A DNA stretch of 64,000 bases from an uncultured Granulosicoccaceae bacterium (GCA_938035525.1 CALHOI010000045.1:26131-90130); one strand, 5' to 3'. Shown: positions 24,835 to 34,653, counted from the stretch's first letter. Made by a program: numbers and translations. Notes: generated by a model from the sequence alone, not told the origin.

Positions 24835-27039
24835 CTAATAGTCTGAAGGTTCGAGAACTGTGATGGTTTTCTCAATATAATCGGTGACCCAAATGGTGCC
24901 CGGAAACGCGCCATCATCGCCCTGAACAGTTAAATCCAACGGCACTTTACCCAAATTGGTGACCAGCTGAGACTTTGACGTCACATTGGTACCAGCCGCA
25001 TTTAGCTCAAGACGATAAATCGACTTATTAAAACCAGCCACCAACAAATCACCTTGCATGGAACCAAGGAAGTTACTGCTGGTGTACTCATCCAAGCCGT
25101 TGGCTGACGTATTCACCGTGGTTAAAGCACCATCACCTGCACCCGGCTGTTGGTAATTACACTCTTGAGGTCTTGCAGCGACTTCAATGGGAGATTGCGG
25201 GTTTGAATTGTTGAATGTGTTGTTCTTGCTGCCACGGGTTGGATTGGGATGACCGCCATATGAATTTTTAGTAAGCAGGTGCAAGTTATCCCAATGATGC
25301 TTACCACCATCGTCGATATTGTTGGCGCAGTTGCCACCGGGGGTACCACCCCAACCAGCATTAGGCCCGTTATCAAACAAGTAGAGCTTGCCCGACTGAG
25401 TTAACGTGATGTCATAAGCATTACGATAACCGGTGGCGAACAATTCAACCGGACCGCCTGCAACAAGCTTTGCCTGGTTTTTGCCATCGTTGCCACCAAA
25501 GGGGTCGTTATTGTCGTTTACACCGTTACGGTCTTCGTCGTCTAATGTTGGCAAGTCGTAAGTACCGTTACCAATAGCATTAACGTCAATTTCCAGAACA
25601 GCCGCGCTTAAGGCGTACTCGGGTAACTCTGCAAAGTTGTTTGACGGCACGCCCATATTGGTGTGACCACCAATATTAATCAGTATTTTGTTGTTGTACA
25701 TAAGCAATCCGTTTGCTATGTGGTTTTCCTCGGAACGAGGCAGACCACGAACCAAGTCTTGCTTGTTCCAGTTGCCACCATTCCTAGTCAGTTTATGCAA
25801 TATGCCAGAGTTGGTATCCAGGTTTGAATCTGTTCCCGATGGGCCGGCGGCCTGACGCGGGTCGCTGGATGCGGCATAAATGACCGGATTGGCAGCACTA
25901 CCCGTCACAAAAATACCCGTTAGCAATCGATCCTTAACGCCTGGGTTATTACTACCGTCATCGTTGTGATTAGGTGTATTTTTTATAACATTTATCGTTT
26001 CAAGCAAATTGGCTGTGTAGTTATTTTTGCCGTTACGTATTGCTGTCATCACCAGAATGCTACCGTCCATCTGAGCAACGTAGAGTTTGCCATCAGGACC
26101 AAATTGTATTGAGGTGCCGTGATCTACCGTGACATTTTTAAGTGTACTTTTAGAAAAATTAACCGGCACGTTTTGCGGAACTACCACGCTGCCGTCAAAA
26201 GTGGTTTCTACTGCAGGGTTGTTACCATCGTGAGTGACCAACACATTGGCCGCTTTAAACCCAAGCGTTGCCCCACTCATGGAAACCGGCACGTTCACCG
26301 ATTGACCCGGATTTAACTGCATAGGATTAAAATTTACAGTAAACGCTTCTGGTGTGTCACCACTGAGTTGAATACTGGACACGTTTATAACCGGGGCATC
26401 GGTTTCACCCAGATTAGTCAGCTGGAGTGTCTTGTTAGACTGCCCGCCTTGAATGATTTGCCCGAAAAGCAGCTTATCGGTGTTAACGCCAAGATCACTG
26501 GTTAATGGATAACGTGACCAGCCATTAAACAACAAAATATGTGGAGCGCTAGCGCCTTCTATATTAAAGCGTAAACCGGCAGACTTGGTGCCTGGTACCG
26601 AGGGCGTAAACACAATATCAAAATCGAGTGTGTCACCAGGATTCAAGGTCACAAAACCATTGAAGTCAGTGGTGTATTCGGTTGCGCTTTTACCAAACAA
26701 GCTAACTTCACTGATTTCAATCGGGTTGCTGTCGGCAGCGCCAGTGTGTATTAACGTCACGGCTTGCGTTTTAAATTCGCCGATCTGAACAACGCCAGTA
26801 TCAAAAGAGCTTGGATTAACCTGCAAGCCATCAACTGACTTTGAAGTTCCGGTTCCGGTTAGCGGTACCAGAATACGACCCGGCTCATTGCCACCATTAA
26901 CCGTTGTTTCCGTGCTGGTGCCGGTTCCTGTTTCAGTCTCCGTACCCGTCTGCGCGAACGCCGCCGGCTGAGATGATAAGAACACCAGTACACTGGCAAG
27001 TAGTACATTTCCGCACCAGGTTAAAATTTTCTCTAACAT
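24835..27039 (-). CDS. secreted protein with Ig-like (choice-of-anchor D type) domains and a sugar-dehydrogenase-like beta-propeller
   Basis: A 734-residue secreted protein. A signal peptide (cleavage near AAFAQ) is followed by a Thr/Gly/Glu-rich linker (TETETGTGTSTE). Residues of about 70-290 form two Ig-like domains with the FxTxxVxxGxxxxxxxTLxHTG pattern of ASPM/choice-of-anchor D repeats. Residues of about 300-734 form a beta-propeller resembling glucose/sorbosone dehydrogenases: IQFGPDGKLYVAQ, HIANGLLMYNNKILI, FATGYRNAYDITL, NSYGGHPNP. PQQ binding cannot be verified by eye. It lies upstream of the five-heme cytochrome, a possible electron acceptor. Confidence 0.75.
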   Translation of the reverse strand: MLEKILTWCGNVLLASVLVFLSSQPAAFAQTGTETETGTGTSTETTVNGGNEPGRILVPLTGTGTSKSVDGLQVNPSSFDTGVVQIGEFKTQAVTLIHTGAADSNPIEISEVSLFGKSATEYTTDFNGFVTLNPGDTLDFDIVFTPSVPGTKSAGLRFNIEGASAPHILLFNGWSRYPLTSDLGVNTDKLLFGQIIQGGQSNKTLQLTNLGETDAPVINVSSIQLSGDTPEAFTVNFNPMQLNPGQSVNVPVSMSGATLGFKAANVLVTHDGNNPAVETTFDGSVVVPQNVPVNFSKSTLKNVTVDHGTSIQFGPDGKLYVAQMDGSILVMTAIRNGKNNYTANLLETINVIKNTPNHNDDGSNNPGVKDRLLTGIFVTGSAANPVIYAASSDPRQAAGPSGTDSNLDTNSGILHKLTRNGGNWNKQDLVRGLPRSEENHIANGLLMYNNKILINIGGHTNMGVPSNNFAELPEYALSAAVLEIDVNAIGNGTYDLPTLDDEDRNGVNDNNDPFGGNDGKNQAKLVAGGPVELFATGYRNAYDITLTQSGKLYLFDNGPNAGWGGTPGGNCANNIDDGGKHHWDNLHLLTKNSYGGHPNPTRGSKNNTFNNSNPQSPIEVAARPQECNYQQPGAGDGALTTVNTSANGLDEYTSSNFLGSMQGDLLVAGFNKSIYRLELNAAGTNVTSKSQLVTNLGKVPLDLTVQGDDGAFPGTIWVTDYIEKTITVLEPSDY

Positions 27040-27199
27040 TGCGCTTTTCTCATTGAGTAACCTGCCCGCACTGGTGCGAGCGTATCTGCCTGATAAAGTG
27101 CAATTTCCGTACTAATTTACGCACTGCGTCACAAAAAAATTTACCCTGATGCCGCCGCCATATCATGCCCTTGGCAGCGTTTAGGCCTAAAATACGCCT

Positions 27200-27655
27200 A
27201 TGGAAAACGCACACAACACAACACGTACGATGTGGGGCTCTGCAAAGCTTCTCCTTGCCTGCACTATTATGCTTTCTTCCGCTCTATCAGCCACGCATGT
27301 TGTAGCCGATGACGCCGTGGCCGGTATCATCGATCAGCCCGCCGCCAACGTTGGCTTGAGCGAAAAAGATCGAACAAAGCAGGTTAAAAAAGAGCAGGCA
27401 GCGCTGGAAAAAGAATCTCGCGGCAAAGTAAAAGAGAAAGCAGAAAATGGTGAGCGTTTAGCCCAAGTTGTGTTGGCCAATGAGTTTGCTGCCGAAGCTC
27501 AACAGTTAACGTTTGCACCAGTTGCAGCAAACACGGCGCTGAGTGATTCTTTAAGGTGGTATGCCATTGCCGCCCAACGCGGTTACCCAGGCGCAATTGC
27601 ACTCGATAAAGCCGGTGTCAGTTTCTATCCCGTCAGAGTGGTTCGAAACCGATAA
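27200..27655 (+). CDS. hypothetical exported protein with a Sel1-like segment
   Basis: A 151-residue protein with a signal peptide (hydrophobic core about residues 15-32, cleavage near VVADD). The mature part has a Lys/Glu-rich helix (KDRTKQVKKEQAALEKESRGK) and ends with DSLRWYAIAAQRGYPGAIALDKAG, which looks like part of a Sel1/TPR-like repeat. I do not recognise a family. It is divergent from the propeller gene over 160 bases and convergent with the dehydrogenase gene at 27678. It is probably periplasmic. Confidence 0.6.
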   Translation: MENAHNTTRTMWGSAKLLLACTIMLSSALSATHVVADDAVAGIIDQPAANVGLSEKDRTKQVKKEQAALEKESRGKVKEKAENGERLAQVVLANEFAAEAQQLTFAPVAANTALSDSLRWYAIAAQRGYPGAIALDKAGVSFYPVRVVRNR

Positions 27656-27677
27656 CCGCCAATCTTAAGCAACAAGC

Positions 27678-28667
27678 CTAAGCAGCAAGTGACTTTGCGA
27701 GCGCCCAAACTTCTTCATCGATAGACACCTCGCTCGGTAATTGCCGCTTAGCGCCCGGTAGTCGAGCGCCTTCTTGTTCGTCAACGGCATCGCTGAGTCT
27801 GGCAATGCGTTGCCAGAAAACATCGCCGGACACAGCTTCTGGGTCCATGAGAAAATAAAATTGCCCTAAGTTATGAGGCTCACCCTCGGGCACTTTTAAG
27901 CCTTTTACATCCAGCGAATTCACACTGCCTGTAATCGCGGCAGCCAGCACTTCAGCCATTAAGCCAAAACCATAACCCTTGTAACCGCCGGTGGACACGA
28001 GTGACCCTTTTAAAGCCTCTGCCGGATCAGTGGTAGGTTGACCATTGGCGTCCACTGCCCAGCCCAACGGTATGGATTCTTTGGCTGCATTGGCCATGGT
28101 GATTTTTCCAAGCGCAACCGCGCTGGTACTTTGATCAAATTGAAATGCCACCCCACCTTGTTGCGCAGGTATAGCCATGGCAATAGGATTGGTTCCAATA
28201 ATGGCTTTGTTACCACCTGGCGGTGACACCACCGCAGATGCGTTAGTAAAACCAATGCCTACCATGCCTTGCATGGCAATTTGCTCGGTAAAGAAACCTA
28301 ATGATGTACACGTGTGAGCGTGACAAACCGATAACGAGCAGGTACCAGTTTCTTTAACCACAGTGATGGCTTTTTCCAGACCCTTTGTAAATGCAGGTTG
28401 TGCGAAGCCTAAACCTGCATCCACTTTTACTGTGGCAGATTTTGGCAAACTGACTACAGGTTCCACCGTGCCTTTTACGCGACCAGTTTCAAGCTGCTTG
28501 CAATAACTTTCAAGATAGTACAAGCCACAAATCAAATTGCCTGTGGCTTCGGCTTTGCGAACCGCTTTTGCAACTTCACCAGCCACCCACTCAGTGGCAC
28601 CATGACGGACTAACGCTTGTTGGCTGATTGTTGCGATGTCATCAAGCGAAACTGTGGTTTTACTCAT
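27678..28667 (-). CDS. Ldh-family NAD(P)-dependent oxidoreductase (malate/sulfolactate/ureidoglycolate dehydrogenase type)
   Basis: A 329-residue member of the atypical Rossmann-free Ldh_2 family, which reduces or oxidises 2-oxo/2-hydroxy acids and cyclic imino acids (examples are ComC, AllD, YiaK, DpkA). Visible features are the N-terminal helix pair, CHAHTCTSLGFFTEQIA with the catalytic His, PPGGNKAIIGTNPIAMAIP, and GGYKGYGFGLMAEVLAAAITGS. Substrate cannot be told from the sequence. It is the last gene of the eight-gene operon, 42 bases after the P1 peptidase gene, so it probably handles a hydroxy or imino acid released by the upstream enzymes. Confidence 0.85.
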   Translation of the reverse strand: MSKTTVSLDDIATISQQALVRHGATEWVAGEVAKAVRKAEATGNLICGLYYLESYCKQLETGRVKGTVEPVVSLPKSATVKVDAGLGFAQPAFTKGLEKAITVVKETGTCSLSVCHAHTCTSLGFFTEQIAMQGMVGIGFTNASAVVSPPGGNKAIIGTNPIAMAIPAQQGGVAFQFDQSTSAVALGKITMANAAKESIPLGWAVDANGQPTTDPAEALKGSLVSTGGYKGYGFGLMAEVLAAAITGSVNSLDVKGLKVPEGEPHNLGQFYFLMDPEAVSGDVFWQRIARLSDAVDEQEGARLPGAKRQLPSEVSIDEEVWALAKSLAA

Positions 28668-28709
28668 AGTATATTTTTTTCCGTCTTTAGCACCCGCTAT
28701 TTTGTACGC

Positions 28710-29765
28710 TCAGGATTTCTCTTGCAGGCTTTGCCACGACGGCAAAGTATCATTCGACGCCGATGTTGCCATATACACGCCGCGTGCAATTGCTCTGGAC
28801 ATACAAACAGCCGCAGCGTGCCCCAAAGCCATTTGTACAATGGCGGCGTCTGATTCGACCAGCGGTTTTTGACGCGTTGACACACCAAAAATCAAGTCAC
28901 CATCAAATAAAGTATGAGACGGCACAATCGCTCTGGCTATGCCATCTTGTGCCGCCACTGCGAATCGTTTTGCCTGCGCTTTATCCAGCTCGGCATCGGT
29001 GGCAACAATGGCTATTGTTGTATTGGCTTTTGCTTGATAAGCGCTGAGCTTTTCGTTCTTTGGCATCACCAATGGATTGGCCTGTGTGCATACACCTAAA
29101 CCACCAAACTCTTTATCCACCTCATACGGTGCGGCCCAGAACTGGTTAGTGTCAGATACAACGGGACTGCCATGTGGATTCACCACAACCAATGCACCCA
29201 CCGTATGTCCACTTGGCAACACCAGGGACGCCGAACCCAAGCCACCTTTGAGAGTGGCTGTTGTGGCACCGATACCTGCACCTGTACTGCCTAAATTAAA
29301 ATCAACACTGCAGTTGGCTAATGCATCACGGCCCAATTGCTTGTAGGGGTTTTCTAACCAGGATTTATCACCTCCATTGATAAGGTCAAAAATGATGGCT
29401 GCTGGCACAATGGGCACGTTAACCGGACCAACCTGAAATCCTCTGTGCATTTCGGCTAACGCATCAGTCACACCAGACGCGGCATCAAGCCCAAATGCTG
29501 ACCCACCGGAGAGCACGATGGCATCGACATCTTCAACCAGATTTTCTGGCGCCAGACAATCGGTTTCCCGAGTGCCCGGTGCGCCACCCATGACATCAAC
29601 GCTGGCTAAAAAAGGCTGATCTGCAGAGAATACAGTGGCACCGGTTTTTATTTCATCGCTAGCCGCATTGCCAACCAGCACACCAGGCACATCGGTAATC
29701 AGATTTCTTTTACCAACAACACTGTCCATAGGATTATCTCCACGCTTATCCTGACGATTATCCAT
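28710..29765 (-). CDS. P1 (DmpA/BapA-like) N-terminal-nucleophile peptidase or amide hydrolase
   Basis: About 351 residues from ATG 29765, which overlaps the aldehyde dehydrogenase stop (ATGGATAA). The P1 family self-cleaves to expose a catalytic Ser/Thr. Here the expected site is in KANTTIAIVATDA, between Asn250 and Thr251 (numbering from the TTG at 29771). Also visible are VLSGGSAFGLDAASGV, VPIVPAAIIFDL and GSTGAGIGATTATLKGG. Family members include D-aminopeptidase DmpA, beta-aminopeptidase BapA and nylon-oligomer hydrolase NylC. There is no signal peptide, so it acts on an imported amide-bonded substrate. Confidence 0.87.
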   Translation of the reverse strand: MDNRQDKRGDNPMDSVVGKRNLITDVPGVLVGNAASDEIKTGATVFSADQPFLASVDVMGGAPGTRETDCLAPENLVEDVDAIVLSGGSAFGLDAASGVTDALAEMHRGFQVGPVNVPIVPAAIIFDLINGGDKSWLENPYKQLGRDALANCSVDFNLGSTGAGIGATTATLKGGLGSASLVLPSGHTVGALVVVNPHGSPVVSDTNQFWAAPYEVDKEFGGLGVCTQANPLVMPKNEKLSAYQAKANTTIAIVATDAELDKAQAKRFAVAAQDGIARAIVPSHTLFDGDLIFGVSTRQKPLVESDAAIVQMALGHAAAVCMSRAIARGVYMATSASNDTLPSWQSLQEKS

Positions 29766-31242
29766 GCGCAACCGCCACTGTTTTTAAAGTTGAAAAACCA
29801 TACAAGGCTTCAAAGCCTTTCTCGCGCCCATGACCCGATTTACCCACACCGCCAAAGGGCAACTCTACACCACCACCGGCACCGTAATTATTAATAAACA
29901 CTTGACCGGCCCGCAGGGCTTTAGCCATACGCATTTGTCGCCCGCCATCGTTAGTCCATACCGAGGCCACCAGACCAAACGGCGTACCGTTGGCGATAGC
30001 CAGCGCATCGTCTTCATCATCAAATGGAATAAGCACTTGCACCGGGCCAAAGATTTCTTCCTGTGCCAGCACATGATTTGGCGACACATCGGCAAATAAG
30101 GTTGGCAATACAAAGTAACCATTGGCCGCCGCTTCATGAAGCTGACCTACAGCCACCTTATTCAAGTCGCTGCCTTGTTCTATGTAGCTACTGACTATGT
30201 CTTTTTGGCGCACGGAAATAAGCGGACCAAGGTGTAGATCGTCAAGCGCATTACCCACTTGCAAGGCCGTGTAGTGTTCTGCCATGCGGGACAACACCGT
30301 TTGATACACGGAACGTTGAATTAATATACGCGACGATGCAGAACAGGTTTGACCGGCATTTTGAATCCCGGCGTTTACCAGAAACGGCAAAGCGGCATCC
30401 AGATTGGCATCATCAAAGACAACTTGAGCCGACTTACCGCCCAGCTCTAACGTTACCGGTACAACCGATTGCGCTGCGGACGTCTGAATTTTTACACCCG
30501 TATCGAACGAGCCGGTGAACGATATGTGGTTAACACCAGTGTGCGCACTTAGTGCACTACCTGCCTCACTGCCAAGGCCCGGAACCACATTTAACGCGCC
30601 GGCAGGCAAGCCTGCTTGTGAGGCCAGCTCGGCAAATACCAGCGCGGTTAAGCAGGCTTCTTCGGCAGGTTTTAACACGCAAGCATTGCCCATCGCCAAT
30701 GCCGCACCAACCGAGCGCCCAATAATTTGCATCGGGTAGTTCCAGGGCACAATGTGCCCGGTAACACCGTGTGGTTCGCGTAAAGTAAACGCGGTATAGC
30801 CTTCCATAAAGGGAAGTGTTTCGCCATGCACTTTATCTGCAGCACCAGCATAAAATTCGCAATAGCGGGCCAAGGCCACGGCATCGGCACGTGCTTGCTT
30901 TAGCGGCTTACCAACATCCAGTGATTCTATTTGCGCGAGCGCATCAACGTGGGCCAGCACCAACTGGCTTAGTCGCTGTAACGCACGACCTCGCTCCACG
31001 GCAGTGGACCGACCCCACCCCGTTTGCATGGCAGTTTGCGCAGCAACTACGGCGGCATCAATATCGGTTTGTGTGCCACGTGCAATGGAACATAAGCGCT
31101 CACCCGTTGATGGGTTTTCCAGTTCCAGCACACCACCTTCAATCGCTGGTTTCCAATCGCCACCGATAAAGCAATGGGCAGAATCAAATCCAAAAGCGGC
31201 AACAGGAGAATCAGTTATTTTTGGGTTCATTATCGTACTCAT
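29758..31242 (-). CDS. NAD(P)-dependent aldehyde dehydrogenase
   Basis: A 494-residue aldehyde dehydrogenase with the catalytic Cys300 in NAGQTCSASS, Glu266 in LELGGKS, the NAD-binding WNYP and FTGSFDTGV segments, and the C-terminal LPFGGVGKSGHGREKG. The sequence style is that of betaine- or amino-aldehyde dehydrogenases, but the substrate is not certain. Its start overlaps the stop of the ABC ATPase gene (ATGA), and its end overlaps the P1 peptidase start, so it belongs to the import-catabolism operon. Confidence 0.9.
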   Translation of the reverse strand: MSTIMNPKITDSPVAAFGFDSAHCFIGGDWKPAIEGGVLELENPSTGERLCSIARGTQTDIDAAVVAAQTAMQTGWGRSTAVERGRALQRLSQLVLAHVDALAQIESLDVGKPLKQARADAVALARYCEFYAGAADKVHGETLPFMEGYTAFTLREPHGVTGHIVPWNYPMQIIGRSVGAALAMGNACVLKPAEEACLTALVFAELASQAGLPAGALNVVPGLGSEAGSALSAHTGVNHISFTGSFDTGVKIQTSAAQSVVPVTLELGGKSAQVVFDDANLDAALPFLVNAGIQNAGQTCSASSRILIQRSVYQTVLSRMAEHYTALQVGNALDDLHLGPLISVRQKDIVSSYIEQGSDLNKVAVGQLHEAAANGYFVLPTLFADVSPNHVLAQEEIFGPVQVLIPFDDEDDALAIANGTPFGLVASVWTNDGGRQMRMAKALRAGQVFINNYGAGGGVELPFGGVGKSGHGREKGFEALYGFSTLKTVAVAHG

Positions 31243-32858
31243 GTATCGGTTGACAGTGCGGCAGATCGAGGCAATTGGGGTGCCGCAGCCAATAACTTTT
31301 TGGTGTACTCGTGTTGAGGTGCACTGAACAGCGCTTCGGTTTCGCCACGCTCAACGATCTGGCCTTCTTTCATGACCAGCACACGATCGGTAATGCTGCG
31401 AACCACTGATAGGTCGTGCGAAATAAACAGGTAAGCTAATTGATGGGTATCGGCCAGATTAGCTAGTAGGTCTAATACCTGTGCTCTCACAGACACATCC
31501 AATGCAGACACCGCTTCGTCAAGCACAATAAGTGCAGGCTTTATTATAAGCGCGCGAGCAATGGCAATGCGTTGCCGTTGACCACCAGAAAATTCATGGA
31601 TGTATTTATCAGCATCATGTTCGCTCAAACCAACACTTTCCAGCGTGCTATTAATAAGCCTGACACGTTCTTCTTTGGATGGTGGGCTATCCAATAAATA
31701 TAAAGGTTCAGCCACCAGTCTGGCGACCCGATGCCGTGGATTAAACGAGCTATACGGGTCTTGAAACACCACTTGCATTTCACGCCGCAATTGCCGGCTT
31801 AACACCCCGCCTGGCTTACTGACCGTACCTCCAAACTTGATAACACCGCCTTGCACCGGCGATAAACCCAATAGCGCTTTTGCCAATGTTGATTTACCAC
31901 AACCACTTTCACCAACCAGACCAACACTCTCACCGGCATACACAGACATGCTAACTTCATTAACCGCCCTAAACCGACGACGCGGGCCAAACAAGGAGCG
32001 ACGCGGCATCAGATATTCACACACCAGCTTATCCAGTTCTACCAAAGGCACCTCTGTTACATCAGTTGTATTACGCTCGGGTGTATGGCTGGATGCTTCA
32101 TACAAAGCACGTGTATACGGATGGGCTAACTCATTAAATACAACACCTGTTGGACCACTGTCCAACACTTGCCCGTTACGCATAATCACCATGTGATCGG
32201 CCACTTCCGACACCACTGCTAAATCGTGTGTGATTAAAATCATGGCCATGTTTGAATCACTAACCAGCTCTTTTAACAGCTCCAGTATTTCTGCCTGGGT
32301 TGTTACATCAAGCGCTGTTGTGGGTTCGTCGGCTATCAACAGTTTAGGTTCAAGCGCAACTGCGATGGCTATAACCACTCGTTGACGCTGACCACCGGAT
32401 AATTGGTGCGGATAACGTGATAACGGAAATTCGTTATTAGGTAAGCCTACTTTTTCCAGTACTGCTGCAGCCTCAACAAGGGCTTGCTTGCCCGACACCG
32501 ATTTGTGCAAAGCAATGCACTCAGCCACTTGCTCACCGATGTTTTGCACCGGGTTTAAGGCTGTCATGGGCTCCTGAAACACCATACCGATATCGTTACC
32601 ACGAATATCGCACAGCGCACTTTCGTCCATATCGGTGATTAACTGCCCATCAAACCGTATGTTACCTGTGACACTGGAACCCAGCGGCAGTAACTGCATA
32701 ATAGATAAGGCTGTCATCGATTTGCCCGAACCACTTTCGCCGATAATACCCAGCACGCTGCCCGCTTCTAGTTGCAGTGACACGTTTTCTAATATGGATG
32801 TGCCATGTATGGACAGGTTTAAATTCTGCATGTCCAGCAGAGGGGCGTTATCGTTCAC
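31239..32858 (-). CDS. oligopeptide-type ABC transporter ATP-binding protein, two fused ATPase domains (DppD-DppF like)
   Basis: A 539-residue protein carrying two complete ABC ATPase domains. Domain 1 has GESGSGKSMT, LSGGQRQRVVIA and ADEPTTALDV; domain 2 has GESGCGKSTLAK, FSGGQRQRIAIA and DEAVSALDV. Such DppDF/GsiA-like fusions power import of peptides, glutathione or opine-like compounds. It starts at GTG 32858, overlapping the permease gene by 11 bases, and overlaps the aldehyde dehydrogenase by four. Partners are the two permeases and the binding protein encoded upstream. Confidence 0.92.
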   Translation of the reverse strand: MNDNAPLLDMQNLNLSIHGTSILENVSLQLEAGSVLGIIGESGSGKSMTALSIMQLLPLGSSVTGNIRFDGQLITDMDESALCDIRGNDIGMVFQEPMTALNPVQNIGEQVAECIALHKSVSGKQALVEAAAVLEKVGLPNNEFPLSRYPHQLSGGQRQRVVIAIAVALEPKLLIADEPTTALDVTTQAEILELLKELVSDSNMAMILITHDLAVVSEVADHMVIMRNGQVLDSGPTGVVFNELAHPYTRALYEASSHTPERNTTDVTEVPLVELDKLVCEYLMPRRSLFGPRRRFRAVNEVSMSVYAGESVGLVGESGCGKSTLAKALLGLSPVQGGVIKFGGTVSKPGGVLSRQLRREMQVVFQDPYSSFNPRHRVARLVAEPLYLLDSPPSKEERVRLINSTLESVGLSEHDADKYIHEFSGGQRQRIAIARALIIKPALIVLDEAVSALDVSVRAQVLDLLANLADTHQLAYLFISHDLSVVRSITDRVLVMKEGQIVERGETEALFSAPQHEYTKKLLAAAPQLPRSAALSTDT

Positions 32859-33663
32859 GACGCAACCTTGGGTCTAGCCAGTCACGCAGACCATCGCCCA
32901 ATAAATTTAACCCCAACACCGTAAGCACAATAGCAAGACCAGGTATTAACGCCAGCTGAGGCTCTGTCATGATCAATGTTTGACTGTCGGATAACATACG
33001 CCCCCAACTGGGGATGGGAGGTTGCGCCCCCAAACCAACAAAGGATAATCCGGCTTCGGCCAGTATGCCAAGAGAAAACTGGATAGTGCCTTGCACAATA
33101 AGCAGGTTAGTGATGTTAGGCAGTATGTGTTCTAAGGATATTCGCAGCGCGTTTTTGCCTGCTGCACGGGCAGCCAGAACGAAATCACGCTTCCAGACGC
33201 TTAACGCTGCCGCGCGCGACAATCGGGCAAACACCGGTATATTAAATATCCCAATAGCGATAATCGCGTTAACTGCACCCGGGCCATAGCTTGCCGTTAT
33301 TAGAATGGCTATTAACAAAGCTGGAAATGCAAACACCATGTCGTTGGTTCGCATGATGACTTCGTCAAGTAAGTTACCGGTATTGGCCGCCGCCGCCAGC
33401 CCCAGCGGCACACCCACCAACATACCAATACCCACGGCCACTATGGCCACAAAGATGGATGTTCTTGCACCGACCATTAACATAGAAAACAAATCACGAC
33501 CAAAGTGATCGGTACCCAGCCAATGGGTGGCATCAGGTGATTGAAAACGCGACTTGATATCGATCAGCGTGACATCAAACGGAGTCCATACATATGAAAC
33601 AAGCGCTGCTGAAAAAAACAACAGCACCAAAAAAGCACCAGGTACGAGGCTGCGCAGTTTCAT
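32848..33663 (-). CDS. ABC transporter permease, DppC type
   Basis: A 271-residue permease with six predicted membrane segments and the HWLGTDHFGRDLFSMLMVG segment typical of DppC/OppC N-termini. The EAA loop appears as AARAAGKNALRISLEHILPN (the coupling helix contacting the ATPase). It overlaps the DppB-type gene by four bases (ATGA) and the ATPase gene by eleven. It forms the inner-membrane channel with DppB. Confidence 0.92.
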   Translation of the reverse strand: MKLRSLVPGAFLVLLFFSAALVSYVWTPFDVTLIDIKSRFQSPDATHWLGTDHFGRDLFSMLMVGARTSIFVAIVAVGIGMLVGVPLGLAAAANTGNLLDEVIMRTNDMVFAFPALLIAILITASYGPGAVNAIIAIGIFNIPVFARLSRAAALSVWKRDFVLAARAAGKNALRISLEHILPNITNLLIVQGTIQFSLGILAEAGLSFVGLGAQPPIPSWGRMLSDSQTLIMTEPQLALIPGLAIVLTVLGLNLLGDGLRDWLDPRLRRER

Positions 33664-34607
33664 CGTGTGCCTCGCAGCCGGGGGTCAACCCAGGCATACG
33701 CCAAATCAACTAAAAATGTAACCAGTACAACCGCCAACACCAATAGCATCACCACACTTTCGACAACAATAAGATCACGACTGGCAATACTTTGGAAAAT
33801 AAGGCGTCCCAAACCGGGCAGGTAGAAAACGTTTTCGATGATGATCGCGCCAGCGAGTAAAAACGAAAACTGCAAACCCATGATGGTCAATACCGGAATC
33901 ATTGCATTACGCAGTGCGTGTTTCCATAAGGCTTGCCGCCGAGTTAGGCCTTTGGCTCGTGCGGTGCGCATAAAGTCTTCGTTTAATACATCCAACAAAG
34001 ATGAACGCATAACCCGCGTCAGTATGGAGGCCTGCGGCAGGGCCAATGCGATGGCTGGTAGTGTTAAGGATTTCATGGCTTGAAAAAAACCGGCGTCCCA
34101 GCCTGGAAAACCACCAGCAGAAAACCAACGCAGCTTAATGGCAAACAACAACACCAACAACATAGCGAACCAAAAATTAGGGATGGCAACGCCGAGCTGT
34201 GTAAGACCCATTACCGTTGTGTCGCCTGCGCCACCGCGACGACTAGCGGCATACACACCCGCCGGAAAAGCGATCAGTGTTGACAATGCCAAAGCATAAA
34301 TAGCCAGTGGCAGGGACACCCACATACGATCCTGCACCATATCAGCCACCGGAGTGCGATAGGTATACGAGGTACCAAAGTCACCGGTTACTAAACCACT
34401 CACCCAACTGAAGTATCGCGCTATTTTTGGCTTATCCAGACCAAGCTCGGCTCTTAAGGCGGCAACAGTATCTTCTTGGGCGTTAAGTCCGAGCATGTAG
34501 GATGCCGGGTCACCAGGGACTATTTCAAGTGAGACGAACACAACCAAACTGGCCACGATTAACGTGGCCAGCAGAATCAATGTGCGCTTGAAAATATAAT
34601 GAAGCAC
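33660..34607 (-). CDS. ABC transporter permease, DppB type
   Basis: A 315-residue permease with an N-terminal membrane anchor (YIFKRTLILLATLIVASLVVF), the family motif PGDPASYMLGLNA, four or five further membrane segments, and the EAA loop TARAKGLTRRQALWKHALRN. The C-terminus VDLAYAWVDPRLRG is characteristic of DppB/GsiC. It lies 124 bases downstream of the binding-protein gene, separated by a stem-loop, and overlaps the DppC-type gene by four bases. Confidence 0.92.
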   Translation of the reverse strand: MLHYIFKRTLILLATLIVASLVVFVSLEIVPGDPASYMLGLNAQEDTVAALRAELGLDKPKIARYFSWVSGLVTGDFGTSYTYRTPVADMVQDRMWVSLPLAIYALALSTLIAFPAGVYAASRRGGAGDTTVMGLTQLGVAIPNFWFAMLLVLLFAIKLRWFSAGGFPGWDAGFFQAMKSLTLPAIALALPQASILTRVMRSSLLDVLNEDFMRTARAKGLTRRQALWKHALRNAMIPVLTIMGLQFSFLLAGAIIIENVFYLPGLGRLIFQSIASRDLIVVESVVMLLVLAVVLVTFLVDLAYAWVDPRLRGTR

Positions 34608-34615
34608 GAGCGTAA

Positions 34616-34653
34616 CTCAGTGTTTATCAGGCTTATGCAAGCCTTGCACTGAG
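34616..34653 (-). promoter_or_regulatory. two-part stem-loop between binding-protein and permease genes
   Basis: An outer stem CTCAGTG/CACTGAG (34616-34622 with 34647-34653) encloses an inner stem AGGCTT/AAGCCT (34629-34634 with 34639-34644) around an ATGC loop. It sits just before the DppB-type start codon in a 124-base gap, where the rest of the operon has almost no gaps. No T-run follows. Such structures often stabilise the mRNA for the binding protein relative to the membrane components. Confidence 0.6.
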
